Below are positions 18,159-26,795 of a stretch of 64,000 bases of DNA, piece by piece. Both the position numbers and the translations under genes were made by a program. The notes beneath the pieces were generated by a model that saw nothing but the letters and a program-made list of their open reading frames with translations, did no database searches and had not been told where the DNA came from. How positions within the stretch are numbered: the stretch's first letter is position 1; the number at the start of each line of letters is the position of its first letter. Origin of the DNA: Bacteroidota bacterium (lineage in GTDB: Bacteria; Bacteroidota; Bacteroidia; Chitinophagales; Chitinophagaceae); contig JAEZGS010000001.1 in assembly GCA_023437225.1 (NCBI GenBank), positions 124,001-188,000 of the forward strand, read 5' to 3'.

Positions 18159-19325
18159 CTAAACAACGTGCTCTGTCCACTTCTCAGAAGATTGTGAACT
18201 CTTCACTACATTATCAATGAATGCCATCCCGCGGATACCATCTTCAACGCGCGGAAAGTCAAGCATCTGTTCGTTTGCTTCAGTATTGTCAATGCGTGCT
18301 GCTACAGTTAATGCAAAATTCTTATAGATGTTCGCGAACGCTTCAAGGTATCCTTCCGGATGGCCACCTGGCGTGCGGCAATTATGAGTAGCGAATGGTG
18401 AAAGTCGATCAGTGTAACCCGCACCAGCGCGGAGTATTTGTGTGGGATGGTCGAGCCATTTAACGATAAGCGTATTGGGTTCATGCTGGAACCATTCAAC
18501 ACCACCTTTTTCACCGTATACACGAATCTTTAGTGCGTTCTCTTCCCCTGCGGCAATCTGTGATGCCATCAAAACGCCCGTTGCACCGTTCTCAAATTTC
18601 AACAATACTCCACCATCATCATCAAGCATTCTTCCTTCTACCACTACATTAAGGTCCGCACATAATCTTGAGATCTTTTCTCCGGTAATATATTCGGCAA
18701 GATGAGCGGCATGCGTTCCTATATCGCCCATACATCCACTCTTACCACTTCTTTTGGGATCGGTTCTCCATGCAGCCTGTGCATTGCCTTCACGTTCAGA
18801 CAAACGACTAAGCCATCCCTGCGGATATTCTACGTAAACTTTTCGAACTTTCCCTATTGCACCACCCTGCACCATCGCGCGAGCCTGCTTCACCATCGGG
18901 TAACCGGAATAAGTGTGCGTCAGACACAATATAAGCCCAGTCTCATCTACCTTCTGTTTAAGTTGCTTTGCTTCTTCAAGCGTAAACGTAATCGGTTTCT
19001 CAATCACTACATGAAAGCCATTGTCGAGCGCCATCATTGCGGGCGCGAAATGAGCAAAGTTTGGAGTAACGATTGTTACAAAATCCATCCTCTTGTCCGC
19101 AGGTAATGCAGCTTCTTTCGAGATCATCTCCTCAAAGTTGAGGTATGTTCTATCTTCCGGAAGAAACAAACTGCGTGCGGAGTCAACCGCTATCTCCGGG
19201 TTAATGCTCAGCGCGCCACACACCAATTCGATCATACCATCCATATTTGCAGCAAGACGATGAACGGCACCAATAAAGGCGTCTTTACCACCGCCTACCA
19301 TGCCCATGCGTAATTTTCTGTTCAT
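18159..19325 (-). CDS. Gfo/Idh/MocA family oxidoreductase (cytoplasmic)
   Basis: A 388-residue NAD(P)-dependent oxidoreductase without signal peptide. The Rossmann start is LRMGMVGGGKDAFIGAVHR and the catalytic motif is HVVIEKPITFT. The C-terminal sugar domain includes GCMGDIGTHAAHLAEYITG, with the conserved Asp and His, and GYLEAFANIYKNF. It likely interconverts a sugar and its keto form. It heads the minus-strand group Gfo - TIM barrel - cytochrome c - DUF1080 and diverges from the MFS gene with 125 bases between, which must hold both promoters. Confidence 0.9.
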   Translation of the reverse strand: MNRKLRMGMVGGGKDAFIGAVHRLAANMDGMIELVCGALSINPEIAVDSARSLFLPEDRTYLNFEEMISKEAALPADKRMDFVTIVTPNFAHFAPAMMALDNGFHVVIEKPITFTLEEAKQLKQKVDETGLILCLTHTYSGYPMVKQARAMVQGGAIGKVRKVYVEYPQGWLSRLSEREGNAQAAWRTDPKRSGKSGCMGDIGTHAAHLAEYITGEKISRLCADLNVVVEGRMLDDDGGVLLKFENGATGVLMASQIAAGEENALKIRVYGEKGGVEWFQHEPNTLIVKWLDHPTQILRAGAGYTDRLSPFATHNCRTPGGHPEGYLEAFANIYKNFALTVAARIDNTEANEQMLDFPRVEDGIRGMAFIDNVVKSSQSSEKWTEHVV

Positions 19326-19450
19326 GAAAAATGTATTAGAAAAGATTAAAGAAGAATCAGCTTTAAAAATAAAAAAATTACATTTACCCGTACGTTAATT
19401 GAAAGTATTAAATAACCACCAGAAAATCTAACGAAACAAATCCTACTGCC

Positions 19451-20767
19451 ATGCGTTCAAACATTCAACGTGACAAATTATTTGTTGCCAGCTGTCTTGC
19501 GTTGTTAGTTACATCACTTTCATTTGGCATCCGTGCCGGTCTTCTCAATCAATGGGGCGAAGAATTCAATCTCAATGCTGCACAACTTGGAACTATTGCC
19601 GCTACTGCGTTCTGGGGCTTCCCGCTTGCGGTGATCCTTGGTGGAATGGTTGTCGACATAATAGGAATGAAGAAGCTTCTTGTAATGGCTTTCTTCTTTC
19701 ATTTACTCGGTATCATACTTACAATATTCGCAGGAAGCCTTGGCGATCCGTTTTGGGCTTTGTTCATTTCTACACTCTGTATAGGCATAGCAAATGGTAC
19801 CGTTGAAGCAGCATGTAATCCTCTTGTAACAGCATTGTATCCTGAGAACAAAACGACAAAATTGAATCACTTTCATTTGTGGTTCCCTGGCGGAATCGTT
19901 CTTGGAACGCTTATCGTTTATTTTTACAATCGCGCAGGAATTGGTTCGCTTGGTTCTTTCAGTGCATGGCAGGTACAGGTTGCGACGATGCTGATACCAA
20001 CCATCATCTACGGTTATCTCTTCTCCAAACTTCAGTTTCCTGTTACAGAACGTGTGGCCGCAGGAGTTTCCACGGCTGAAATGTATCGTTCGTTATTACG
20101 ACCTCTCTTTATATTCATGTTGATCTGCATGCTCGGTACCGCAATTACAGAATTGTTTACCAACCAGTGGATCGATCTTCTTCTAAGAAATGTTACGGAC
20201 AACGCATTATTGATTCTTGCTTTAACTACAGGTATCATGGTGATTGGACGTGGCCTTGCAGAGCCGGTGGTACATCGATTTTCTCCACAGGGTGTGTTAC
20301 TGATCTCAGCTATCCTGGCCGCTATCGGTTTATATATGCTTGGACATTCAACAGGTAATACTATTTTCATCGGTGCCTTGATATTTGGAATGGGCGTATG
20401 CTATTTCTGGCCGACCATGTTGGGATTCGTTGCGGAAAATCTTCCAAAAACCGGCGCAGTTGGACTGAACCTGATGGGTGGCGCAGGAATGTTTGCGGTA
20501 TCACTCTATATGATGTTCATGGGCGGATATTATGACAGGTATCTTGTTTCCAAACTTCCCGCAGGTGCTGATCTTGCCGCATATAACGCGGCTCCTGCCG
20601 GTTCGGAGATGGCGAGTGCTTTAAATGAAGCAAAGAAAGCCGCAGGTCCCGAAATTCTAAATGCCACACTGATCATCCCCATTGTACTGATCGTTGCATT
20701 TACCGGACTTATCATATACATGCGCAATAGAAAAAAACCTGAGATGTTAGTAACTGCAACAGCATAA
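19451..20767 (+). CDS. MFS sugar transporter
   Basis: A 438-residue major facilitator protein with about 12 hydrophobic helices. The start is LFVASCLALLVTSLSFGIRAGLL, with the conserved loop 2-3 motif region GGMVVDIIGMKK, and a second-half FGMGVCYFWPTMLGF. The overall pattern resembles the FucP/nucleoside-permease type sugar H+ symporters. It is probably the uptake route for the product of the periplasmic steps. Its stop overlaps the next start (TAATG at 20765-20769), so translation is coupled with the Hyi-like gene. Confidence 0.88.
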   Translation: MRSNIQRDKLFVASCLALLVTSLSFGIRAGLLNQWGEEFNLNAAQLGTIAATAFWGFPLAVILGGMVVDIIGMKKLLVMAFFFHLLGIILTIFAGSLGDPFWALFISTLCIGIANGTVEAACNPLVTALYPENKTTKLNHFHLWFPGGIVLGTLIVYFYNRAGIGSLGSFSAWQVQVATMLIPTIIYGYLFSKLQFPVTERVAAGVSTAEMYRSLLRPLFIFMLICMLGTAITELFTNQWIDLLLRNVTDNALLILALTTGIMVIGRGLAEPVVHRFSPQGVLLISAILAAIGLYMLGHSTGNTIFIGALIFGMGVCYFWPTMLGFVAENLPKTGAVGLNLMGGAGMFAVSLYMMFMGGYYDRYLVSKLPAGADLAAYNAAPAGSEMASALNEAKKAAGPEILNATLIIPIVLIVAFTGLIIYMRNRKKPEMLVTATA

Positions 20768-21567
20768 TGTCCGATATCTCAACCACTTCATCATTGAAAG
20801 GAAATATTAAACATTCCGTTTGTCGGTGGTGTTATGCTGACATACCTCTGGAGGAATTGTGTGCTTCTTCAAAACAGATGGGCATTTCCGCCATCGATCT
20901 TGTCGGCCCTTCCGATTGGAATACACTAAAGAAGTATGGACTTGATTCGTCCATGTGCAACGGGGCCGAGATAAACCTTGTTGATGGTTGGAACGATAAG
21001 AAATTCCATGCGCAATTGGTGCACAACTATACCGCGATGATTCCCACTGTCGCCAGAGCAGGATACAAAAATCTCATTTGCTTCAGCGGAAACCGTCGCG
21101 GCCTTGATGATGAAACGGGCTGGCAAAATTGTGTGGAAGGACTGAAACAGATCATCGGCATCGCGGAAAAAAATAACGTAACGATCGTGATGGAATTGCT
21201 CAACAGCAAAGTGGATCATGAGGATTACCAATGCGACAAAACTGCATGGGGCGTAGAGCTGGCCAACCGTCTGGGTTCGCCCAATTTCAAATTATTATAC
21301 GACATCTATCATATGCAAATTGACGAAGGCGATGTGATACGTACAATCCGAAAAAATTTCGAATATATCGCCCACTTTCATACCGGTGGTGTGCCAGGAA
21401 GAAATGAAATAGACAATAGCCAGGAACTTAATTACCCGGCGATCATGAAGGCCATTGTTGACCTGAAATTTAACGGATATGTCGCACAGGAATTCATTCC
21501 ATCCTCGAACAACAAAGAACAACAGCTCGCTTCATTGCAAGAGGCAATTAGTATATGCGATGTGTGA
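20767..21567 (+). CDS. Hydroxypyruvate isomerase-like TIM-barrel protein
   Basis: A 266-residue cytoplasmic TIM-barrel protein of the hydroxypyruvate isomerase (Hyi)-like group. Metal-binding features are TIVMELLNSKVDHEDY, LLYDIYHMQIDEGD, AHFHTGGVPGRNEID and YVAQEFIP. Its start ATG shares a base with the MFS stop codon, so it is translationally coupled to the transporter. It likely isomerises a small keto-acid or keto-sugar downstream of uptake. True hydroxypyruvate activity is not proven by sequence. Confidence 0.87.
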   Translation: MSDISTTSSLKGNIKHSVCRWCYADIPLEELCASSKQMGISAIDLVGPSDWNTLKKYGLDSSMCNGAEINLVDGWNDKKFHAQLVHNYTAMIPTVARAGYKNLICFSGNRRGLDDETGWQNCVEGLKQIIGIAEKNNVTIVMELLNSKVDHEDYQCDKTAWGVELANRLGSPNFKLLYDIYHMQIDEGDVIRTIRKNFEYIAHFHTGGVPGRNEIDNSQELNYPAIMKAIVDLKFNGYVAQEFIPSSNNKEQQLASLQEAISICDV

Positions 21568-21609
21568 TATCTTCAGTATCTTAAGTTTTCAAACAACACT
21601 ATCCTTTTT

Positions 21610-22182
21610 ATGAATCGTCGCGATGCGCTTTCCAGAGTGGCCCTGATATTAGGTGGTACCATCGTTGGAGCGGGCGCTTTTCTTGAAGGGTGTAAACCTG
21701 CCGATAAAAAATCTGATGAGCAACTTGCATTCGCAGAGGATGATGTTGCCTACCTTGATGAAATTGCAGAAACAATTCTTCCTGCCACAAATACTCCGGG
21801 TGCCAAGGCTGCACAAGTTGGCGCCTTCATGACCGTTATGGTTAATGACTGCTATACAAAAGAAGACCAAAAGATTTTCCATGAAGGGTTAGATAAAATA
21901 AACGAAGAAAGCAGGAAGAAGTTTGATAAGGCCTTCATGCAGTTGTCACAGTCACAGAAACACGAGCTTCTTGTTCAACTCGATAATGAACAGAAGAAAC
22001 ACGCGCAGACTAAGAAGCCTGATGCGCCGGCACACTACTTCCGTATGATGAAAGAACTCACATTGCTTGGCTACTTCACATCGGAAATTGGAGCTACGCA
22101 GGCACTGCGCTACGTGGAATCGCCTGGCAGATATGAAGGATGTATACCATACAAAAAAGGAGATAAAGCATGGGCATTATAA
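21610..22182 (+). CDS. Gluconate 2-dehydrogenase subunit 3 family protein (Tat lipoprotein)
   Basis: A 190-residue protein with a twin-arginine start (NRRDALSRVALILGG) followed by a lipobox (FLEGC), so a Tat-dependent lipoprotein. The mature part (AFAEDDVAYLDEIAETILPATNTPGAKAA split over about residues 40-70, then a helical region) matches the small gamma-type subunit of membrane gluconate 2-dehydrogenase-like complexes. This subunit normally pairs with a GMC-family FAD subunit. No such gene is adjacent here; the next gene is a DUF4440/NTF2-like protein that overlaps it by 13 bases. Confidence 0.88.
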   Translation: MNRRDALSRVALILGGTIVGAGAFLEGCKPADKKSDEQLAFAEDDVAYLDEIAETILPATNTPGAKAAQVGAFMTVMVNDCYTKEDQKIFHEGLDKINEESRKKFDKAFMQLSQSQKHELLVQLDNEQKKHAQTKKPDAPAHYFRMMKELTLLGYFTSEIGATQALRYVESPGRYEGCIPYKKGDKAWAL

Positions 22183-22595
22183 AACACATTTTCATTTGTC
22201 TTTTGATATCCATTTCGAGCTATGCACAAAAAAGTGACGCACAGGAGATCCTTTCAATCCTGGACCAACAAACCGTTGCATGGAACGCGGGAAACATCAA
22301 TGAGTTTATGAAAGGATACTGGCACAGCGATTCGCTGATGTTCATAGGTAAGTCGGGCATTACATACGGTTACGACAATACGCTGAATAACTATAAACGT
22401 AATTACCCCGATACTGCTCATATGGGTAAGCTAACATTCCACATTATGAAAGTTGAAAGGCTTTCAAATGATGCTTTCTTTGTTGTAGGTAAATGGCAAC
22501 TTGATCGTTCTGTTGGCAATGCATCCGGACATTACTCTCTCATATTCCGCAAGATCAAGGGTAAGTGGATGATCGTATCCGACCACAGCAGCTAA
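22170..22595 (+). CDS. Secreted DUF4440/SnoaL-like (NTF2-fold) protein
   Basis: A 141-residue protein with a signal peptide (IIKHIFICLLISISSYAQ) and an NTF2-like domain: ILSILDQQTVAWNAGNINEFMKGYW, DSLMFIGKSGITYGYDNTL and HYSLIFRKIKGKWMIVSDHSS are typical of DUF4440. The start at 22170 overlaps the end of the upstream gene and is preceded by an AAGGAG site (about 22157-22162), a clear Shine-Dalgarno that is unusual in this window. The fold often binds small molecules. Its role in the sugar cluster is unknown. Confidence 0.8.
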   Translation: MGIIKHIFICLLISISSYAQKSDAQEILSILDQQTVAWNAGNINEFMKGYWHSDSLMFIGKSGITYGYDNTLNNYKRNYPDTAHMGKLTFHIMKVERLSNDAFFVVGKWQLDRSVGNASGHYSLIFRKIKGKWMIVSDHSS

Positions 22596-22607
22596 TGAAG
22601 TAAATGC

Positions 22608-22652
22608 GAATGCAAAATGGAAACGAGAAATTGAATTTTCTATAATTCATTT
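22608..22652. repeat. Possible degenerate heptad element
   Basis: Four GAATGCA-like 7-mers (gaatgca, aaatgga, aacgaga, aattgaa; 22608-22635) are followed by ttttcta and taattca of opposite polarity. The right part overlaps the end of the minus-strand gene at 22640. Match to the other elements is weak. Confidence 0.3.
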
Positions 22653-22876
22653 CCTGGTTGCATATATTCTTTCCACAGCTTGATGTAATATCTGATGAGC
22701 ATCACAAAACTTATCAGCATAAACGCATAAAAAATATAATTACCGATCGTTGGCCGACCATAAAAAAACATCCACCCGAGGTAAATGCCAATTGTATTGA
22801 TGGCCAGTAGCCAAAGAATAGCAGCGCTTAAAGTGCGAATAACTTTCTTTAACAATCGAACGGCGCTTTCTTCCAT
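22640..22876 (-). CDS. Small two-helix membrane protein
   Basis: A 78-residue hypothetical protein with two hydrophobic segments (about residues 16-36 and 46-65) joined by a short loop with FYGRPTIGNY. The N-terminus is basic and the C-terminus carries KLWKEYMQPGNEL. It lies 10 bases after the GH25 stop on the same strand and is likely the last gene of the M1 peptidase - GH25 - membrane protein unit. No family is recognised. Confidence 0.6.
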   Translation of the reverse strand: MEESAVRLLKKVIRTLSAAILWLLAINTIGIYLGWMFFYGRPTIGNYIFYAFMLISFVMLIRYYIKLWKEYMQPGNEL

Positions 22877-22886
22877 ATGGGGCTTA

Positions 22887-23663
22887 TTAAGGAACTAATA
22901 AGTTACGAAAATCGAGCGAATCACCATTGAAAACATTGAAGTCAACACGCGACTCAATTCCGTTAACTCTTCCGGTTTCACTATGCTGCCAAAAATGCCA
23001 GTCGCGCGAGATCCGCGGCTTTTTCTTTTGCAAATAATGAGCTACCCACAACGGGTACTCGTCGAATTTCGATTGAAGAAAATTCTTATAAAAGTCAACG
23101 TTTGTGTAAAGGACAGGGCGCACTTTATAGTGTTCTTCCACAACGTCCAGCCACTCCTGCACCCGCTGTTGCAGTATTTCTTTGCTAACGCCATAAGTTT
23201 GTTCTACATCCAGCACCGGCGGTAGATCACCGGATTCAAGCTCAACAGAACTTATAAAATTTTTAGCCTGAAGCTTTCCGCTTTTTGTGGCGAGAAAAAA
23301 ATGATATGCTCCTCTCGGAATGCCAGCGTCTTTTGCTTTCTTCCAGTTGCGATCAAAATACCTGTCTTCGCGCATAATACCTTCGGTTGCCTTCATAAAC
23401 GCAAAGCCGATTCGTATACCTCCAACATCCATCTTTTGAACGAGATTCCAATTGATTCGCTCCTGGTATTTGGAAACATCAATGCCGTGGATCTCGTACT
23501 CAACCGGTATGTCAATACCAAATGCATCATAACGCACAAAGGAAGCCTGCCTTTCGTTGATATATTCATGAATACGTATCGCCGCCATGATGGCAATTGC
23601 AGCGACCATAATTCCAACAAAGAACTTCCAACCATTATTTTTTCTACCCTTCTTTTTTGCCAT
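22887..23663 (-). CDS. GH25 family lysozyme (membrane-anchored)
   Basis: A 258-residue muramidase. The ATG at 23663 is used; the TTG one codon upstream is unlikely. A basic start (AKKKGRKNN) leads into one membrane segment (about residues 13-30). The GH25 barrel then shows HGIDVSKYQERINW, FAFMKATEG, GAYHFFLATKSG, and LPPVLDVEQTYG with the catalytic Asp-x-Glu pair. It cleaves MurNAc-GlcNAc bonds of peptidoglycan on the periplasmic side. Its start overlaps the M1 peptidase stop by one base (TGATG), so translation is coupled. Confidence 0.92.
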   Translation of the reverse strand: MAKKKGRKNNGWKFFVGIMVAAIAIMAAIRIHEYINERQASFVRYDAFGIDIPVEYEIHGIDVSKYQERINWNLVQKMDVGGIRIGFAFMKATEGIMREDRYFDRNWKKAKDAGIPRGAYHFFLATKSGKLQAKNFISSVELESGDLPPVLDVEQTYGVSKEILQQRVQEWLDVVEEHYKVRPVLYTNVDFYKNFLQSKFDEYPLWVAHYLQKKKPRISRDWHFWQHSETGRVNGIESRVDFNVFNGDSLDFRNLLVP

Positions 23664-25603
23664 CAATGCAAAAATATCTTTTTTCTGTGCCGTAAGTTTT
23701 TATCTGAAGAGATATCAATGATATAAATTCCCTTTGAGACTTTTCCAAGATAGATCGGTATACTTTCATCACGGCCAGGCGTGTTATAAGTTCGCCTGAA
23801 AACCTGTTGGCCAGACATGTTTATGACTCTGACAAGCAATCTATTTCCATCCGGATTCCGGACCTGCAAAATAATGTTGCCAGAGGATGGATTCGGATAA
23901 ACTGAAACTGCATTTGACGTTATTGAATCGGTTTGCAACTTCCTCGTAGTTTTGGTTCGTGACAAAATCCAAAGATCCGGATCTATTATTATGCTGTCAG
24001 GTTCAAAGCCGGCCTGGATCCAATATTCCTGGTTGTTGACGCCATGGTCCACTACAAAAACCGTGTCTCTGCCCTCACCGGTAAAACGAAGCGCTACTGG
24101 CATTTCATAAAAAGACACTGAGGGGTGAGTAGTTGTTTGTCTTAATTTAAACCATGTCCAGCCGTTCTCGTTTGTTCGCCAATCAAGATGATAGTTTGGA
24201 TACCCTTCACCATAGATCCACTTTAGAAAAAATGAATTAAGGTTCTTGTTGCTTGCAGCCTCCATATGACTTTGCAAATCCGCAGTGGTTGCATAATTAT
24301 ATCGGAGCACGGGATCATTAAGGTAATTATTAGTTGCTGCAAAGAATGCGCTATCACCAATTACCCATCTTAGCATGTGCAAAACATATTGAGCCTTGCC
24401 ATAAGAGAGTCGCGACGAAAAGATTCTATCAACATCCTGCGTATCGCGCACATACACGGACCCGGCAGGTTGAGAGGTTATGGCATTTAATTGCTCTTCA
24501 AGATATGTTCTTGCGAAAAAACGCTGATGATCATAAATAAATAAATATTGACAATAGCTTGCATATCCCTCATTCAGCCACACATCGCTCCAGCTTCCCG
24601 TAGTCACTTTATTTCCAAACCACTGATGTGCAAGCTCATGTGCTATCAATTGGTTCCAGGTGCTGCCAATAAAACTATTCGTCTGGTGTTCCATGCCTCC
24701 TGCCCAGCCAAAGACGGTTTGGCTGTAAGGCTCACCAATAAAGGGATATGGCCCGAACAACCTGGAAAATGTTTGAAATGCACGCTTCACGTCTGCCATT
24801 GTCTTCAAGAAGTTATTTCGGCTTTCCGGATACGCATATAGAAAAAGTGGTGTGATTCCACCGTTAGCATTCACCGTATCTGCATCAGTTGTGTAATTAG
24901 TGACGGCGATGGCAACAAGATAGGAGGCAATGGGATAACTGTGTTTGAATCGCGTTTCTTTATAATTACCTATTAGCGCTTCGGAGAGCTTCCATCCATT
25001 TGAAGATGCAACGTATTGGGCGGGAGCGGTGATGATGATATCGATAGAGTCTGCTTTATCGTTCAATCCATTCTTACATGGCCACCAGGTTCGTGATCCA
25101 TACGGCTCTGAAAGCGTCCATATCACCGGAACCCCCGAATGCATCCCCTGATGGAAATAGTCAGATCCGTCATTCAAAGGCACTCCCTGGTAATGGATCA
25201 CAACAGTATCGTGTTGAGCTTGCAATAGAGACTGCACCAGCTGAATCTTCAATGCCTGACCAGAGTGTGTAAACGCCAATGCCCGCCCTTTGGAAACAAT
25301 ACTGTCCACATTCATGTTGTCAACAAGATCCAGAACGATTGAAGATAAAGTTGACAGCGCCGTTAAGTGAACCGTGACGCTTCCCTTTACATAACGAACA
25401 GATGGATCGATAAACCAGTGACAACGGTAATAGTTGACATCAAAGTCGGACCCCGAAAGCACATATAAACTATCTGAAACGCCGGACAGCAGTTTTTCGG
25501 AGTGGATTTTTTCCATTCGGGCGAGGTCAACCCGATCATCTGATTGGGATAGCACAAGCATTGGTGAGAGCAACAGAAACAACGCAAGTATATATTGAAT
25601 CAT
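23663..25603 (-). CDS. M1 family metallopeptidase with T9SS C-terminal sorting domain
   Basis: A 646-residue secreted aminopeptidase-like enzyme. The ATG at 25603 gives a normal signal peptide (IQYILALFLLLSPMLVLSQ); the frame upstream adds 27 polar residues. The zinc site HELAHQW with the downstream NEGYASY Glu is intact. The substrate loop reads GGMEHQT where classical M1 enzymes have GAMEN, a variant I have seen in Bacteroidota members. The C-terminal 80 residues (VYPNPSSGNIIL, then GIYIIDI) are a type A T9SS sorting domain, so it is exported across the outer membrane. Confidence 0.93.
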   Translation of the reverse strand: MIQYILALFLLLSPMLVLSQSDDRVDLARMEKIHSEKLLSGVSDSLYVLSGSDFDVNYYRCHWFIDPSVRYVKGSVTVHLTALSTLSSIVLDLVDNMNVDSIVSKGRALAFTHSGQALKIQLVQSLLQAQHDTVVIHYQGVPLNDGSDYFHQGMHSGVPVIWTLSEPYGSRTWWPCKNGLNDKADSIDIIITAPAQYVASSNGWKLSEALIGNYKETRFKHSYPIASYLVAIAVTNYTTDADTVNANGGITPLFLYAYPESRNNFLKTMADVKRAFQTFSRLFGPYPFIGEPYSQTVFGWAGGMEHQTNSFIGSTWNQLIAHELAHQWFGNKVTTGSWSDVWLNEGYASYCQYLFIYDHQRFFARTYLEEQLNAITSQPAGSVYVRDTQDVDRIFSSRLSYGKAQYVLHMLRWVIGDSAFFAATNNYLNDPVLRYNYATTADLQSHMEAASNKNLNSFFLKWIYGEGYPNYHLDWRTNENGWTWFKLRQTTTHPSVSFYEMPVALRFTGEGRDTVFVVDHGVNNQEYWIQAGFEPDSIIIDPDLWILSRTKTTRKLQTDSITSNAVSVYPNPSSGNIILQVRNPDGNRLLVRVINMSGQQVFRRTYNTPGRDESIPIYLGKVSKGIYIIDISSDKNLRHRKKIFLH

Positions 25604-25677
25604 AGACGTTGTTTGATGGTTTTGTTGGTATGGTGAACTGAGATCCTGCAGGTAATTTTCAACTGTCGCACTGTAAT

Positions 25678-26733
25678 ATGCCAAAGTCCATTAATTTTAT
25701 CACGATGCCGTCGATCAATTACCGGGACACTATTAACCTTATCTCAAAACTTACGCCGCGCCGTGCAGTTAATGCTGCAAGGGTTTTAAGCAGCTATTAC
25801 CTGAGCAAATGGAGTGGCAGGCCCATTCAATGGGGTTACCCGGTATCAATTTCTTTTGAGCCGACCACCTCGTGCAACCTGCGTTGTCCTGAATGCCCGA
25901 GCGGGCTTCGTGCTTTTACAAGGCCGACCGGTATGCTTCGTGAAGATTTTTTCAAAGAGACGATCGATCAGATTCACAGAGACCTGCTGTACCTCGTTTT
26001 CTATTTCCAGGGTGAGCCGTATCTCAACCCGGACTTTCTCGACATGGTAAAATATGCAGCATCAAAGCGTATTTATACGGCCACCTCTACGAATGCTCAT
26101 TATTTAACAGACGCCAATGCACGCAGGACCGTTGAGAGCGGCCTTGACCGTCTGATCATATCCATTGATGGCACAACGCAGGAAGTATACCAGCAGTACC
26201 GCCGCGGTGGGCGACTTGACAAAGTAATTGAGGGTGCACGTAACATCGTCAAGTGGAAAAAGCAGTTGCACAGTTCGAAGCCATTCGTTTTCTTTCAGTT
26301 CCTGGTTGTTAAACCAAATGAACATCAGATGGAAGAAATAAAGCAACTTGCAGCAGAAATCGGTGTTGATGAAGTGCGCTTCAAAACAGCGCAGGTTTAC
26401 GACTATGAAAACGACCCGCATCAGCTTATACCTACAAACGAAAAATACAGCAGGTACAAGAAGAATAAAAACGGTCAAACAACTTCAAAAAATAAATTAT
26501 CCAATCATTGCTGGCGACTGTGGCACGCCACGGTAATCAGTTGGGACGGGCTCGTAGTTCCGTGTTGCTTTGATAAAGATGCAACACATAAACTGGGAAA
26601 TCTGAAGGAGCAAAGCTTTGCCAGCATTTGGCATAGCAACGAATACAAACACTTCCGACAGAGTATTCTGATTAGTAGAAAACGGATTGACATCTGTGCA
26701 AATTGCAGTGAGGGAACGAAAGTGTGGGGATAG
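25678..26733 (+). CDS. Radical SAM/SPASM domain protein
   Basis: A 351-residue enzyme. The radical SAM cluster motif is SCNLRCPECPSG (Cys x3 Cys x2 Cys), with GEPYLNPDFLDMV and LIISIDGTTQEVY following. A C-terminal SPASM-like region has VVPCCFDKDATHKLGNL and DICANCSEG for auxiliary Fe-S clusters. Such proteins modify peptides or small molecules using S-adenosylmethionine. No precursor peptide gene is seen nearby. A second in-frame ATG at 25705 is an alternative start. It diverges from the M1 peptidase gene. Confidence 0.9.
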   Translation: MPKSINFITMPSINYRDTINLISKLTPRRAVNAARVLSSYYLSKWSGRPIQWGYPVSISFEPTTSCNLRCPECPSGLRAFTRPTGMLREDFFKETIDQIHRDLLYLVFYFQGEPYLNPDFLDMVKYAASKRIYTATSTNAHYLTDANARRTVESGLDRLIISIDGTTQEVYQQYRRGGRLDKVIEGARNIVKWKKQLHSSKPFVFFQFLVVKPNEHQMEEIKQLAAEIGVDEVRFKTAQVYDYENDPHQLIPTNEKYSRYKKNKNGQTTSKNKLSNHCWRLWHATVISWDGLVVPCCFDKDATHKLGNLKEQSFASIWHSNEYKHFRQSILISRKRIDICANCSEGTKVWG

Positions 26734-26763
26734 TACGCAATTAACATCCTACCCTAAGATTCT

Positions 26764-26791
26764 GCATTGAGCATTCTGCATTCAGCATTCC
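26764..26791 (+). repeat. Intergenic heptad element 3 (single arm)
   Basis: Four perfect-phase 7-mers, gcattga, gcattct, gcattca, gcattcc, 28 bases in all, ending five bases before the MarR start codon. No clear inverted partner is seen to the left. Confidence 0.7.
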
Positions 26792-26795
26792 TTAA

